34,617 nt of DNA from a virus: IMG/VR virus record IMGVR_UViG_3300046751_000391, positions 1 through 34,617 of that record. One strand, written 5' to 3'. The notes under the pieces were generated by a model that was not told where the DNA came from, made no database searches, and saw only the letters and a list, made by a program, of their open reading frames with translations. Every line of letters starts with the position of its first letter. The stretch's first letter is position 1. Of the stretch, positions 1-8,201 are shown one piece after another. Both the position numbers and the translations under genes were made by a program.

Positions 1-469
1 GCTGTGCGCCGCCAGTTGCGTAAGCGCAACCAGTTGCAACCAGATGTGCAACCAAGTGAGGTTGCATTGCAACCAGTGGCATCCATGCAACCGATAGCAG
101 TGGCAGAGCCAAGCGCTGCCGTAATGGCAAGAGATGACAAGCAGGGCGCAGCACTAGAGCTGCTGCGGGATGGCGTGCCGCGTAAGCATGCAGCGCAAGG
201 CGTGGGCGTGAGTGAAAGCACGCTACTGCGGTGGATCAATGATGATGAAGGATTTGGCTCAGAGGTACGCGCAGCAGAAAGTGCTGCTGTCGCTCTCAGG
301 GTGCGCCGGATCGGAAAAGCCGGTGAAAAGGACTGGCGTGCCGATAGCTGGTACCTGGAACGCACACAGAGGGCTGAGTTTGGCTCTGACAGCCAGAAAG
401 GTGGCGGCGTAGCGGTCCAGATCAACATCGAGCGTGGCGGCGATACAGAGGTGATTGACGTAACACCTG
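1..469. repeat. Terminal direct repeat, left copy
   Basis: This stretch matches 34149-34617 base for base except at eight positions (93, 94, 99, 144, 162, 231, 243, 342 in this copy), about 98.3% identity. It covers the 3' three quarters of the small terminase gene. The simplest reading is a circular or circularly permuted genome whose two contig ends overlap and come from slightly different population members. Seven of the eight differences are synonymous and one is Ile to Val, which points to real biological variants rather than read errors. Confidence 0.95.
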
Positions 470-477
470 GCAGCTAA
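1..477 (+). CDS. terS: Terminase small subunit, 3' part (gene cut by contig start)
   Basis: The reading frame is open from base 1 and continues the gene that starts at 33984; joined across the circle it would be about 213 residues. The visible part has a Gln-Pro-rich linker (repeated QP pairs), a second helix-turn-helix (around DGVPRKHAAQGVGVSESTLLRWI) and a C-terminal segment (KDWRADSWYLERTQRAEFG) of the kind that follows the HTH in homeodomain-like small terminases. The last residues are IDVTPGS before TAA. Small terminases bind the packaging initiation site and deliver DNA to the large subunit, whose gene is at 3012. The 204 bp after the stop hold no convincing gene. The function call rests on HTH content and position, so a related DNA-binding packaging protein cannot be excluded. 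Confidence 0.75.
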   Translation, partial: AVRRQLRKRNQLQPDVQPSEVALQPVASMQPIAVAEPSAAVMARDDKQGAALELLRDGVPRKHAAQGVGVSESTLLRWINDDEGFGSEVRAAESAAVALRVRRIGKAGEKDWRADSWYLERTQRAEFGSDSQKGGGVAVQINIERGGDTEVIDVTPGS

Positions 478-681
478 ACTGGGACAAAGCTGGGACAAGC
501 GTGTGCCGCCTGCGCTGTGATCCAGCGTGGCTGTGCATTGCAGGCGTATGCGTTACCGCCTTGAAGAGGCGGCACAGAATCTGACGGCCCCCGTGGCATG
601 CCCCCAGGCCAGCCGTCGCGCGACGACGAAGGCGTTATACAAACACGCCCGCTTCCACAAAATCACAGGATTTCAGGTTGC
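478..681. other. Non-coding gap between terS and the polyvalent gene
   Basis: No convincing gene is seen here. The gap holds the CTGGGACA pair at 479-497 and a hairpin (CCGCCT 556-561, loop TGAAG, AGGCGG 567-572) that has no T-tract and so is unlikely to be a terminator. An ATG at 598 is in frame with the downstream gene but has no Shine-Dalgarno. By position, between small terminase and late genes, this is one candidate place for a cos or pac cleavage site. Confidence 0.4.
479..497 (-). repeat. Paired TGTCCCAG motif (minus strand)
   Basis: CTGGGACA occurs at 479-486 and 490-497, an 11-base period; read on the minus strand it is TGTCCCAG. The same octamer occurs as pairs with 10-11 base period on either side of attP (24853/24863 and 25072/25083). 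It lies directly after the terS stop codon. A shared binding protein, either integrase/Xis or a packaging protein, is possible but unproven. Confidence 0.6.
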
Positions 682-3012
682 ATGGCAGAACAGCCACAAG
701 GATTTGCGCGTCGCATGATGGCGCAGAAGCTGATGGCTGACGCGCGTGCTACGCCTAACAGCGACAGTCCGTCCTTTTTCGGGCGCATCAGGCCATCAGT
801 GCAGGACATGGCTGATCCCACGCGGTTCAGCGACATGGCTGGTCCTGCGTACACGACTGGCGCTACGGCCAGCTTGTTTGCGCCGGGTGCTGGCGTTGTT
901 GATATCTTTGGCGGTGCGCCTGATCCTATGCAGCCGGGTCAGATGCTGCCCAGCTTTGGTCAGAACGTCACTCAGGGCAATTATCTTGATGCTGGTTTAC
1001 AGGCGTTGGGTGGTGCTGGTGATGTTGCGATGGCGGCTGGTGCTGTCATACCGCCTGCCTTGCCTGCTGCGACGATGCTTGGGACTGCATTAAAGGCACC
1101 ACGGGCAGCTAGGGTGGCCGGTCAGGCGGCTGATGCTGCCAATACGTTGGTGGATGATTTGCCTACATTGCGTTTCGACGGCACCGACGACATTGATCTA
1201 GAGGGTAAAAACATCTTCCCGATTGTTGCTGATTTGACAGCGGCAGGCGGTAGATTTGAAGGCATAGACAGCAGCAAGTTGGATGCCCCTGAATTGCTAC
1301 AAGGCGGCCCAGAATTTTCAAATCTGAAGGGCAGCAGGGATGCTGGGGTTGTATGGGCTGTGCAGGGCAAGGGTCGCGGCACTGCAAAATTGTCTAAGGA
1401 TGCAGATTACGGGCTTGTAGTTGCGATGAATCCAGATTCGCATCGTTCCAATGCAACCTTTGTAAATTCTATACTGGGCAACACGCTGGCATATGTGCGT
1501 GATGGCCGGATATCACCAGAGAATTTGGCGCAGCTTGATGGGTTTGTCAGGACAGGCACAGACCAATCACAGTTGCAGAAATTGAAGGATTGGCCAGGCT
1601 TTGCAAGCCCTGACGCTGCTGACTTTATTAAATCTCTGAATTTTGAGGCTAGAAGTCGAATTTCAGATGTGGTTGGCAGTTCACGTGGCCAAGCCTTGGG
1701 TGCGCCAAACATTGACAAGATCATACGCGCAACTGGCGATCCAGCGCTTCTGGGGCTGAACAGCCGTGATGCAATTATGTTGGTGAAACTGGACAAGGAG
1801 GCTGACTTGGTACGCCTTGGTACTGAGGGGTCACTTGAACATAATTCTTATGATTTTGGCATCAAGGGTGAGCCGGTTGCCCGAATACCAGTAACCAGCG
1901 CTAGAAATATGTTCCCTGATTTCTTTGCCCAGGCAGAGGCTGAAGGCAAACAAAATGTCCGGCGTGCATTTGACTTGGCTCTGCCGGTTGAAACGCTGAC
2001 AGCCGAAAAAATTGCCAATATTCGCAGCCTAGCCACGCAATCGATTGATAGCCCACGCCAAGCGGCATTAACGGCTGATGTTGTAACCGGCAACTGGAAA
2101 TCGTCTAGTACGCCAAAAAATGCCGGTGGATTAAGCCCAACAGAGTTTGTTCAGGCGCTGAAAGGCAGTGATGCGTCGTCAACGCTGACAATGATGGAGT
2201 TGCCGGAGGTCCAGAAAAAACTGCGTGGCGGCAACTTCGAGGTGTTCCAGCTTGGCGATGGCGAAGTCTTTTTTGGGTTGGAAAAGTCCTATAATTACGA
2301 CGACGTTTACGGGCTGACCGACAACCCGACTTATGTGAAGGTTGAGGGTGGACCTGAACTGACAGGCGATGAAAAGGCGCTTGTCAGCGTTATAAACAAT
2401 GAGGTCGGCGCAAAGGGCGTAGGCAAGGCAACAGTCCTGAAGGCCATTGAAGAGGGCGCGACAGCATTAGATGCGTTTGCAGTGCCTTCAGAGCGATTTC
2501 CTGATGGATTTTTACCAGATTTCTATGGTAGTTTTGGGTTTGAAGAAGTGGGCCGAATCGATTTCGATCCATCTTTCTACAGCCAGACGGAATTGGCTGA
2601 CCTGGAGGACTATTGGCGATCTACTGGCTGGGACGAAAGTGCTGGCCCACCAAAGATTGTCATTATGAAATGGACTGGTAACGATGGCTTTCGAGCAGAC
2701 GCAACTAAACGCTTTGTCAAAGAAGGTCGCTTCTACGCTGGGGAAGCAGCTACTGGAATATTCGCCGGAGCAGGCGATCTTGTTCGAGCAGGCGATGGGC
2801 CGAATCTTGAAGCGGCACAAAGGGGACGCAGCGTTGGTGACCCCGCAGGAAATCTTGGGAGCGCAGGACTTGGTTCTGGATCACTTGCTCCCGATCGACT
2901 TGCAGCGGTTGCAAGAGAACTCCTAACACTACCTGACGCAGCAGTCGAAAACCTGGGCATAGACCCGTCCCGACTTACACAAGTGCGGGATGATTTGGGC
3001 TTGTTCAGGTAA
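682..3012 (+). CDS. Large multidomain (polyvalent-type) protein with GNAT-like domain
   Basis: This 776-residue protein sits between small and large terminase. The N-terminal ~150 residues are Ala/Gly/Met-rich with hydrophobic stretches (VAMAAGAVIPPALPAATMLG). A central domain (very roughly residues 170-440) carries NIFPIVADLTAAGGRFEGID, DAGVVWAVQGKG, YGLVVAMNPDSHRSNA and LAYVRDGRI, a pattern I associate with large polyvalent proteins of phages and conjugative elements. A later domain with KGVGKATVLKAIEEGA, PDGFLPDFYGSFGFEEVGRI and LEDYWRSTGW looks like an N-acetyltransferase fold. Polyvalent proteins are thought to be injected with the DNA to protect or modify it in the new host. I chose ATG 682 (MAEQPQGFARRMM) because AGGA at 667-670 precedes it; ATG 598 would add 28 residues. 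The stop overlaps the terL start (TAATG). Domain names are from memory and need a profile search. Confidence 0.65.
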   Translation: MAEQPQGFARRMMAQKLMADARATPNSDSPSFFGRIRPSVQDMADPTRFSDMAGPAYTTGATASLFAPGAGVVDIFGGAPDPMQPGQMLPSFGQNVTQGNYLDAGLQALGGAGDVAMAAGAVIPPALPAATMLGTALKAPRAARVAGQAADAANTLVDDLPTLRFDGTDDIDLEGKNIFPIVADLTAAGGRFEGIDSSKLDAPELLQGGPEFSNLKGSRDAGVVWAVQGKGRGTAKLSKDADYGLVVAMNPDSHRSNATFVNSILGNTLAYVRDGRISPENLAQLDGFVRTGTDQSQLQKLKDWPGFASPDAADFIKSLNFEARSRISDVVGSSRGQALGAPNIDKIIRATGDPALLGLNSRDAIMLVKLDKEADLVRLGTEGSLEHNSYDFGIKGEPVARIPVTSARNMFPDFFAQAEAEGKQNVRRAFDLALPVETLTAEKIANIRSLATQSIDSPRQAALTADVVTGNWKSSSTPKNAGGLSPTEFVQALKGSDASSTLTMMELPEVQKKLRGGNFEVFQLGDGEVFFGLEKSYNYDDVYGLTDNPTYVKVEGGPELTGDEKALVSVINNEVGAKGVGKATVLKAIEEGATALDAFAVPSERFPDGFLPDFYGSFGFEEVGRIDFDPSFYSQTELADLEDYWRSTGWDESAGPPKIVIMKWTGNDGFRADATKRFVKEGRFYAGEAATGIFAGAGDLVRAGDGPNLEAAQRGRSVGDPAGNLGSAGLGSGSLAPDRLAAVARELLTLPDAAVENLGIDPSRLTQVRDDLGLFR

Positions 3013-4448
3013 TGGCCCAGAAAACAATCAAGCTGGACTACACGCCGCAACCAAAACAGGCGTTGCTGCATAAGTGTCGTGCCAAGCAGATATTGTTTGG
3101 CGGTGCTGCTGGCGGCGGCAAGTCGCATAGCGGACGCTGGGATGTCATCGGCTTTTGCTTGGAGAACCCTGGCTTGCAGGCGTTCATCTTCAGGCGCTCG
3201 CTGCCTGAACTTGACAGCAACCACATACAGCCGTTGAAGAAGGAAATGCCGTCAGAACTTGGCAGCTTCAATGAAACGCGCAAACGATACGAGTTTTATA
3301 ACGGCAGCACGATCCAGTTCCAGTATCTGGAGCGCGACAGCGATTGTGACCGTATTCAGGGAACAGAGATACATATAGCGCTGGTCGATGAGGCGGGGCA
3401 GATGACCCCGTACCAGCTTGGTTACATCAAGTCGCGTATGCGTCTGGGCAACTTTCAGGCCAAGCAGGCAGAGTTCCTGCCGCGCTTGGTGATGACGGCC
3501 AACCCTGGCGGTCAGAGCCATAATTTCTTAAAAGCGCTCTATATCGACCCGGCACCGGCTGAGAGTTATTTTTACGATCACACCATGCGTGATCCCAATA
3601 ATGCCGCCGACAAGGGCTGGCTGACGATGTATATCCCGGCCAAGATGGCCGACAACAAATATATTGACCCGTCATATGCATCCAGTTTTAGCGCCTTGCC
3701 TGAAGAACTTGGCCGCGCCTTGCGTGAAGGCGACTGGGATCTGGTCGTTGGCAGCTTCTTTGGCGATGTGTGGAAACGCGATCTGCATGTGATCAGGCCG
3801 TTTGATATTCCTGAACACTGGACACGGTTCAGGTCATTTGACTGGGGCAGCGCATCACCTTTTTCCGTTGGGTGGTGGGCTGTCGCAGACGATCACGACG
3901 AGTTCCCTGATGGCGCATTGATCAGATACCGCGAGTGGTATGGCTCCAGCGGCAGGCCGAATGTCGGCTTGCGTATGACGGCAGAAGAGGTCGGCGCCGG
4001 TATTCGCAGCCGTGAGGGCTATGAGCGCATTGATTTCAGCGTGGGCGATCCAAGCATATGGAAATTTGATGGTGGCCCGTCGATTGGTGAGCGTCTTAGC
4101 AAAATGGGCGTCAAGTTCCGGCGTGCTGACAACAGCCGGATCAATGGCTGGGATCAGGTGCGCCAGCGCCTGATAGGTGATGATGGTATCCCAATGCTTT
4201 TTATATCTAGCGACTGCGTGGACACGATCAGGACGCTGCCGGTACTCACACACGACAAGCACCGCCTCGAAGACATCGACACCACGCAAGAAGATCACGC
4301 GGCTGATGACATCCGTTATGCCTGCATGGCAAGGCCGTGGCAGCGCAGGGCGCCGGAAATAGATGAAGACCCGTGGCGTCCACCCACCATTGACGAAATG
4401 ATGGCAGGGCTGGAACACGCGACCAAGCCGCAAGGCTGGAGATTGTAA
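3012..4448 (+). CDS. terL: Terminase large subunit
   Basis: 478 residues, the ATP-driven packaging motor and nuclease. The N-terminal ATPase has Walker A GGAAGGGKS at residues 30-38 (Lys37), Walker B ALVDEAGQ at 123-130 (Asp126, Glu127) and a TANPG coupling motif at 162-166. The C-terminal RNase H-like nuclease offers acidic residues at Asp277 (FDWGS), Asp346 (GDPSIW) and Asp432/433 (ADDIRYA). Its length is normal for the family. It starts at ATG 3012, overlapping the upstream stop, and ends one base before the portal gene, so the three are translationally coupled. No residue looks missing. Confidence 0.96.
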   Translation: MAQKTIKLDYTPQPKQALLHKCRAKQILFGGAAGGGKSHSGRWDVIGFCLENPGLQAFIFRRSLPELDSNHIQPLKKEMPSELGSFNETRKRYEFYNGSTIQFQYLERDSDCDRIQGTEIHIALVDEAGQMTPYQLGYIKSRMRLGNFQAKQAEFLPRLVMTANPGGQSHNFLKALYIDPAPAESYFYDHTMRDPNNAADKGWLTMYIPAKMADNKYIDPSYASSFSALPEELGRALREGDWDLVVGSFFGDVWKRDLHVIRPFDIPEHWTRFRSFDWGSASPFSVGWWAVADDHDEFPDGALIRYREWYGSSGRPNVGLRMTAEEVGAGIRSREGYERIDFSVGDPSIWKFDGGPSIGERLSKMGVKFRRADNSRINGWDQVRQRLIGDDGIPMLFISSDCVDTIRTLPVLTHDKHRLEDIDTTQEDHAADDIRYACMARPWQRRAPEIDEDPWRPPTIDEMMAGLEHATKPQGWRL

Positions 4449-6428
4449 ATGGCTGAATCCTACGCATATGACCGTGAGCCTACCAAAAAGGCTGATCGTG
4501 CGGCGTATTGGAATGATCAGATCAGGCGTGCGCGTAAGTTTGAAGAAACCTGGCATGACCGCTGCTTTGACATCATAGACCGTTATCGGGATGACACGCC
4601 GGAGCGCACCACACGCGAAACACGGATGAACATCTTCTACAGCAATGTGGATACACTGAAATCCAGCCTTTATTTTAAGACGCCAAAGCCGCGTGTGACA
4701 CGCCGTTTCAAAGACCAAGACCCCATCGGGCGCATCATATCAACCGTCCTGCAACGCGGTTTGCAGTATCAGCTTGATGTTTACAACTTTGATGCAGCCG
4801 TCAGGCGTGTGGTCGAGGACATGCTGATTGTCGGGCGCGGCGTCATGCGAATGGTCTATGAGCCACTGCTGGTTGAAGGCGATCCAGAGCGCATCCCCCT
4901 GCAAGTCAACAATGTCATGGGCATTGGCGAGGTGGCACCGGGTCAAATGGGCGAGGTGCCAATCGGTCAGTCCTTTGTAGACCGCGAGGGCAATGCGGTT
5001 GACCAAGACATGGTCAAGATGGATGCCATGGGCGCGTTCATGGAAGGTGATCCGATTGAATATATCGGTGAGCAATCAATCCGGTGTGAATATGTGCATT
5101 GGGCTGATTTCACCATGTCACCAGCCAGATCGTGGGAGGACGTGCATTGGATTGCGTTCAGGCACCTGATGACCCGCCAGGAACTGGTTGACTATTACGG
5201 GGCCAAGGGTGAGCAAATCGCAATCACATATCATGGGGATACAAACAGCGGCTATGATGACAATCAGATGCCGTCGATGGCTGAAGTCTATGAAATCTGG
5301 GACAAGCGCAGCCTGAAGCAGATATTCATAGCCACTGACTTTGATGACATTCTGGAAGAGTTTGAAGATCCCTATAATCTTGAAGGCTTCTGGCCTATGC
5401 CAGAGCCGCTATATGCCATCAGCACGACAGACACCACGCTGCCTGTGCCTGAAATCCTGACATATGAAGACCAGCTATTTGAACTTGATCTGATCACACA
5501 GCGGATCGCCAGCCTGACTGACGCGCTCAAAAGGCGCGGTGTATATGACGCATCATTCCAAGAATTGCAGCGCCTGGCTAACGCCACAGACAATGAGTTT
5601 GTGCCAGTAGATAATATGGCGATGCTGCAAGCCGGTGGCGGTCTGGCCAACGTCATGCAAGAGGCACCGCTGGACAATCTGATCAAGGCGCTGGCACAGC
5701 TTTACCAGTCGCGCCAGATCGTGGTGCAGACCATATATGAAATCACCGGCATATCGGACATCATGCGCGGCCAGTCGGCCAGCCGTGAGACAGCTACCGC
5801 GCAGCGCATCAAGGGCCAGTTCGGGGCCATGCGCCTTGTCAACCGGCAGCGGCGCGTTGAACAGTTCCTTGACCAGATCATGGAACTAAAAGCCGAATTG
5901 ATGGTTGAAAACCTTGAGCCGTCACTGCTGTCACGCATTACAGGCATCAACATCCCGCCAGAGGCCGTCGCAGTCATGCGTGATGAGCGCCTGCGCTCTT
6001 ATCGTATTTCTGTCGATACTGAGGAATCTGGCGCGATGGACAGCGCATCAGAGCAACGCAGCCGGACAGAGTTCCTGACAGCCTCTGTGCAGTTCCTGCA
6101 AGCCATCGGGCCAATGGTGCAAAGCGGTGCTATCGGCTTTGATCAGGCCAAGCAAATGCTGCTGTTTGCAGCACGGGCATTCCCTGGCGCACGCGATCTT
6201 GAAGAAAGCCTAGAGAGCATTCAAGCACCGCAGGCAGGCCCAAGCCCGACAGACAAGCTGGTCGAGGTAGAAGCCGCCAAGGTACAGGCGCAGACACAGC
6301 AGGCAGCAGCAGATGCACAAGTGAAGGTCGCACGCCTTGAACTTGATCAGCAGAAGGCAGCACAAGACGCAGCATTCAAGCAGCAAAAGCTGGAGATTGA
6401 CGCTGCCAAAGTGGTGACAAACGGATGA
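4449..6428 (+). CDS. Portal protein (podovirus type)
   Basis: 659 residues. It follows the large terminase directly and has typical portal features: a charged N-terminal helix region, an IFYSNVDTLKSSLYFKTPKP segment, a long Gln/Glu-rich helical stem region (YEDQLFELDLITQRIASLTD), QSASRETATAQRIKGQFG and a C-terminal coiled-coil, Ala/Gln-rich tail (KVQAQTQQAAADAQVKVARL). The dodecameric portal forms the DNA channel at one capsid vertex and docks terminase and then the tail. The length suits a podovirus portal, which is longer than siphovirus forms. The stop overlaps the next start by ATGA at 6425-6428. Confidence 0.9.
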   Translation: MAESYAYDREPTKKADRAAYWNDQIRRARKFEETWHDRCFDIIDRYRDDTPERTTRETRMNIFYSNVDTLKSSLYFKTPKPRVTRRFKDQDPIGRIISTVLQRGLQYQLDVYNFDAAVRRVVEDMLIVGRGVMRMVYEPLLVEGDPERIPLQVNNVMGIGEVAPGQMGEVPIGQSFVDREGNAVDQDMVKMDAMGAFMEGDPIEYIGEQSIRCEYVHWADFTMSPARSWEDVHWIAFRHLMTRQELVDYYGAKGEQIAITYHGDTNSGYDDNQMPSMAEVYEIWDKRSLKQIFIATDFDDILEEFEDPYNLEGFWPMPEPLYAISTTDTTLPVPEILTYEDQLFELDLITQRIASLTDALKRRGVYDASFQELQRLANATDNEFVPVDNMAMLQAGGGLANVMQEAPLDNLIKALAQLYQSRQIVVQTIYEITGISDIMRGQSASRETATAQRIKGQFGAMRLVNRQRRVEQFLDQIMELKAELMVENLEPSLLSRITGINIPPEAVAVMRDERLRSYRISVDTEESGAMDSASEQRSRTEFLTASVQFLQAIGPMVQSGAIGFDQAKQMLLFAARAFPGARDLEESLESIQAPQAGPSPTDKLVEVEAAKVQAQTQQAAADAQVKVARLELDQQKAAQDAAFKQQKLEIDAAKVVTNG

Positions 6429-6826
6429 AAAACACTGAAGCAGTCGGCAAAATGACCTGGCTGCTAGGCCAGAGTGAGGCGCACTGCAACTGGACTGTGG
6501 ACGATATCCACCGCCTGATCCTGCCGCCGGTTGCCTTGCAGCAGTTCCGCATCTGGGAAGTTGAAAGCCATCCTGTCGGGTTTGTCACCTGGGCCATGCT
6601 GAATAAAGAAGCGGAGCAAGGCTATTGGGACGGCACAAGGCAGTTGCAGCCGGATGACTGGCAGGCAGGCGAAAACCTGTGGCTGATTGATTTCATCGCG
6701 CCTTATGGCGGCGTCAGGCAGATGGTCAAAGAGGGCCGTGATCATCTGCGTTCAATATTTGGCCAAGGCGTCTTGGGACGCGCAAACCGCATTAGCAGGG
6801 GCAAGGGATGGTTCGCAGTTACTTGA
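6425..6826 (+). CDS. HlyC-type toxin-activating lysine acyltransferase homologue
   Basis: 133 residues that read as a near full-length HlyC-family protein. HlyC-type enzymes move a fatty acyl chain from acyl-ACP to internal lysines of RTX toxins. Visible family blocks are HCNWTVDDIHRLILPP (20-35), PVGFVTWAML (50-59), LQPDDWQAGENLW (74-86) and LIDFIAPYGGVRQMV (87-101). The candidate catalytic pair is His20 and Asp89, 69 residues apart, the spacing I recall for His23/Asp92 of HlyC. The gene overlaps the portal stop (ATGA) and the next start (6808), so it is made with head proteins. No RTX toxin (GGxGxDxUx repeats) is encoded in the window. The natural substrate is unknown; a virion protein such as 6808-7989 is one possibility. 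Family call firm, role in the phage unknown. Confidence 0.88.
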   Translation: MKNTEAVGKMTWLLGQSEAHCNWTVDDIHRLILPPVALQQFRIWEVESHPVGFVTWAMLNKEAEQGYWDGTRQLQPDDWQAGENLWLIDFIAPYGGVRQMVKEGRDHLRSIFGQGVLGRANRISRGKGWFAVT

Positions 6827-7989
6827 TTGAAAACCGCATCTGCTACCAGGGCGATGGCAACGGCGGCGGCGGTGGTGGCGGTGGTAGCAATAACCAAGAG
6901 CCTGATCGGTCATTTGGTGAGCAGCGTTTAGCTGGTGGCACCACCAATGTGATTGATACATCGCGTCGTTCAAACCCTGCCGTTGAGTTGTCTGATGAGG
7001 ATTTTGATGAAACGCTACAACAAGACATAGCAGCAGCATCAGCCGCTAGGTCTGGCGTTGACATGAGTAATTATGACGACAGCAATTTCAACTACGGGCC
7101 AGATTTTGCCACAGCAGTTAGGGCAACTGGTCTCGTAAACCAAGCCGCTGATCCCTTGGCTATGCAACAGCAGCTTGCACAAAGCCCCACACTTCAAAAT
7201 GCGATGGTCAATCTCTCCGGCGGTGTGGCACCGGCACCGGCTCCTAGCAGCCAAGAACAAAACGCCTTTCGCAGGGAAATGGCTCTCAACCTTGTTAATA
7301 ACGCGGCACAAGATTCGCTTGCAGACCCAGATCGGCCAGCGCCGCGTGATCGCGTTGATCGTGCGCCAGGGCGAAATGACCCAATGAGTGGGTTTTTTGC
7401 AGACGCTTATGATGACCTATATGGCGGCACAGCGCCGGGTACGGGCATTGGCTCTATACTGAGTGGCGGCATACTGGGTGGGCTAACCAATGCGCCAGAC
7501 CCAGCCGACGCGGCTGCCTTCAATGTAGGGCAGTTGATGTCTTTAGACGGCGCGGTGCGTGACCCGCAAACCGGCTTGGTTTCTGGCGCACAGGCTGGGC
7601 GGGGTACACTCAGCATGAATCCGTTTGGCATGGTGACTTACAGCGGCGTCAATGACCCAAACTATGAAGGTGCCTTTCAAGGTTTGGTGCGCGGCACTGC
7701 TGGACAGAATGAAGTGCAAAGCGGTGATGAAACTCAGCAAATGATGCAGGCATCAGCCCCGCCACCAGCAGTTGACCCCGGCACCACAACACCAGAACAG
7801 ATTGATGATCTGGCAATCAATTATCTGCGGAACCCGTATTACCTCTATGGCGGCGCAGGCAACCTGTTCCAGCCCTACGGCTATGCGCCCAACACCCTGG
7901 TCGATCTGCTGCAAACGCGCGGCATGACCATGCCTGACCAAGCCGCACCAAATCTCAACCTGTTTGGCAACCCAACGGACTTCACATGA
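6808..7989 (+). CDS. Gly-rich virion-associated protein, unknown function
   Basis: 393 residues without a family I can name. Near the N-terminus there is a run of eight glycines (encoded around 6862-6887), then acidic, Ala/Pro/Asn-rich low-complexity sequence, a Gly-rich segment (GTGIGSILSGGILGGLTNAP) and a C-terminus ending LNLFGNPTDFT. ATG 6808 follows AAGGG and overlaps the HlyC-like gene by 19 bases. The low-complexity, Asp/Asn/Gly-rich composition resembles structural or internal head proteins. Because it is translated right after the acyltransferase homologue, it is a candidate substrate, but that is only a positional argument. It overlaps the next gene by ATGA. Confidence 0.7.
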   Translation: MVRSYLIENRICYQGDGNGGGGGGGGSNNQEPDRSFGEQRLAGGTTNVIDTSRRSNPAVELSDEDFDETLQQDIAAASAARSGVDMSNYDDSNFNYGPDFATAVRATGLVNQAADPLAMQQQLAQSPTLQNAMVNLSGGVAPAPAPSSQEQNAFRREMALNLVNNAAQDSLADPDRPAPRDRVDRAPGRNDPMSGFFADAYDDLYGGTAPGTGIGSILSGGILGGLTNAPDPADAAAFNVGQLMSLDGAVRDPQTGLVSGAQAGRGTLSMNPFGMVTYSGVNDPNYEGAFQGLVRGTAGQNEVQSGDETQQMMQASAPPPAVDPGTTTPEQIDDLAINYLRNPYYLYGGAGNLFQPYGYAPNTLVDLLQTRGMTMPDQAAPNLNLFGNPTDFT

Positions 7990-8201
7990 TTGAAATTGAC
8001 ATGGATCGCGCTGACCAAGCCTTTCAGGCGCTGTCAGAGCAAGAAAAAGAAATCATTCGCGAGGCGCTGGATAGCCCTTTGGCTGGCGTGCTGAACAAGA
8101 TATTTCCAGAAATCATGCAGGCCATCGGCAGCTTCAACAAGCCACGCCGGAAGATGGATGCAGAAATGCGCCAAGTGGCGGCAGGGATGCTGATGAGATG
8201 A
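7986..8201 (+). CDS. Small helical protein in head operon, unknown function
   Basis: 71 residues, starting at the ATGA overlap with the gene before and ending in an ATGA overlap with the gene after. It is predicted mostly helical and charged (FQALSEQEKEIIREALDSPL; a C-terminal basic/Met-rich KPRRKMDAEMRQ). No recognised domain. Its place between the Gly-rich protein and the scaffold suggests a minor head assembly role, but nothing in the sequence proves it. Confidence 0.7.
   Translation: MIEIDMDRADQAFQALSEQEKEIIREALDSPLAGVLNKIFPEIMQAIGSFNKPRRKMDAEMRQVAAGMLMR

Noticed and set aside
2733-3224. 163-codon open frame on the minus strand
   Set aside because: Antisense to the end of the polyvalent gene and start of terL, including Walker A; composition is Arg/Pro/Ser-rich as typical of shadows.
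3855-4718. 287-codon open frame on the minus strand
   Set aside because: It lies antisense over the conserved large terminase and portal genes, has no ribosome site of note and no recognisable protein pattern; a shadow frame.
6862-6887. GGC/GGT tandem repeat as a microsatellite or regulatory repeat
   Set aside because: It simply codes for a run of eight glycines with mixed codons; no separate role is supported.
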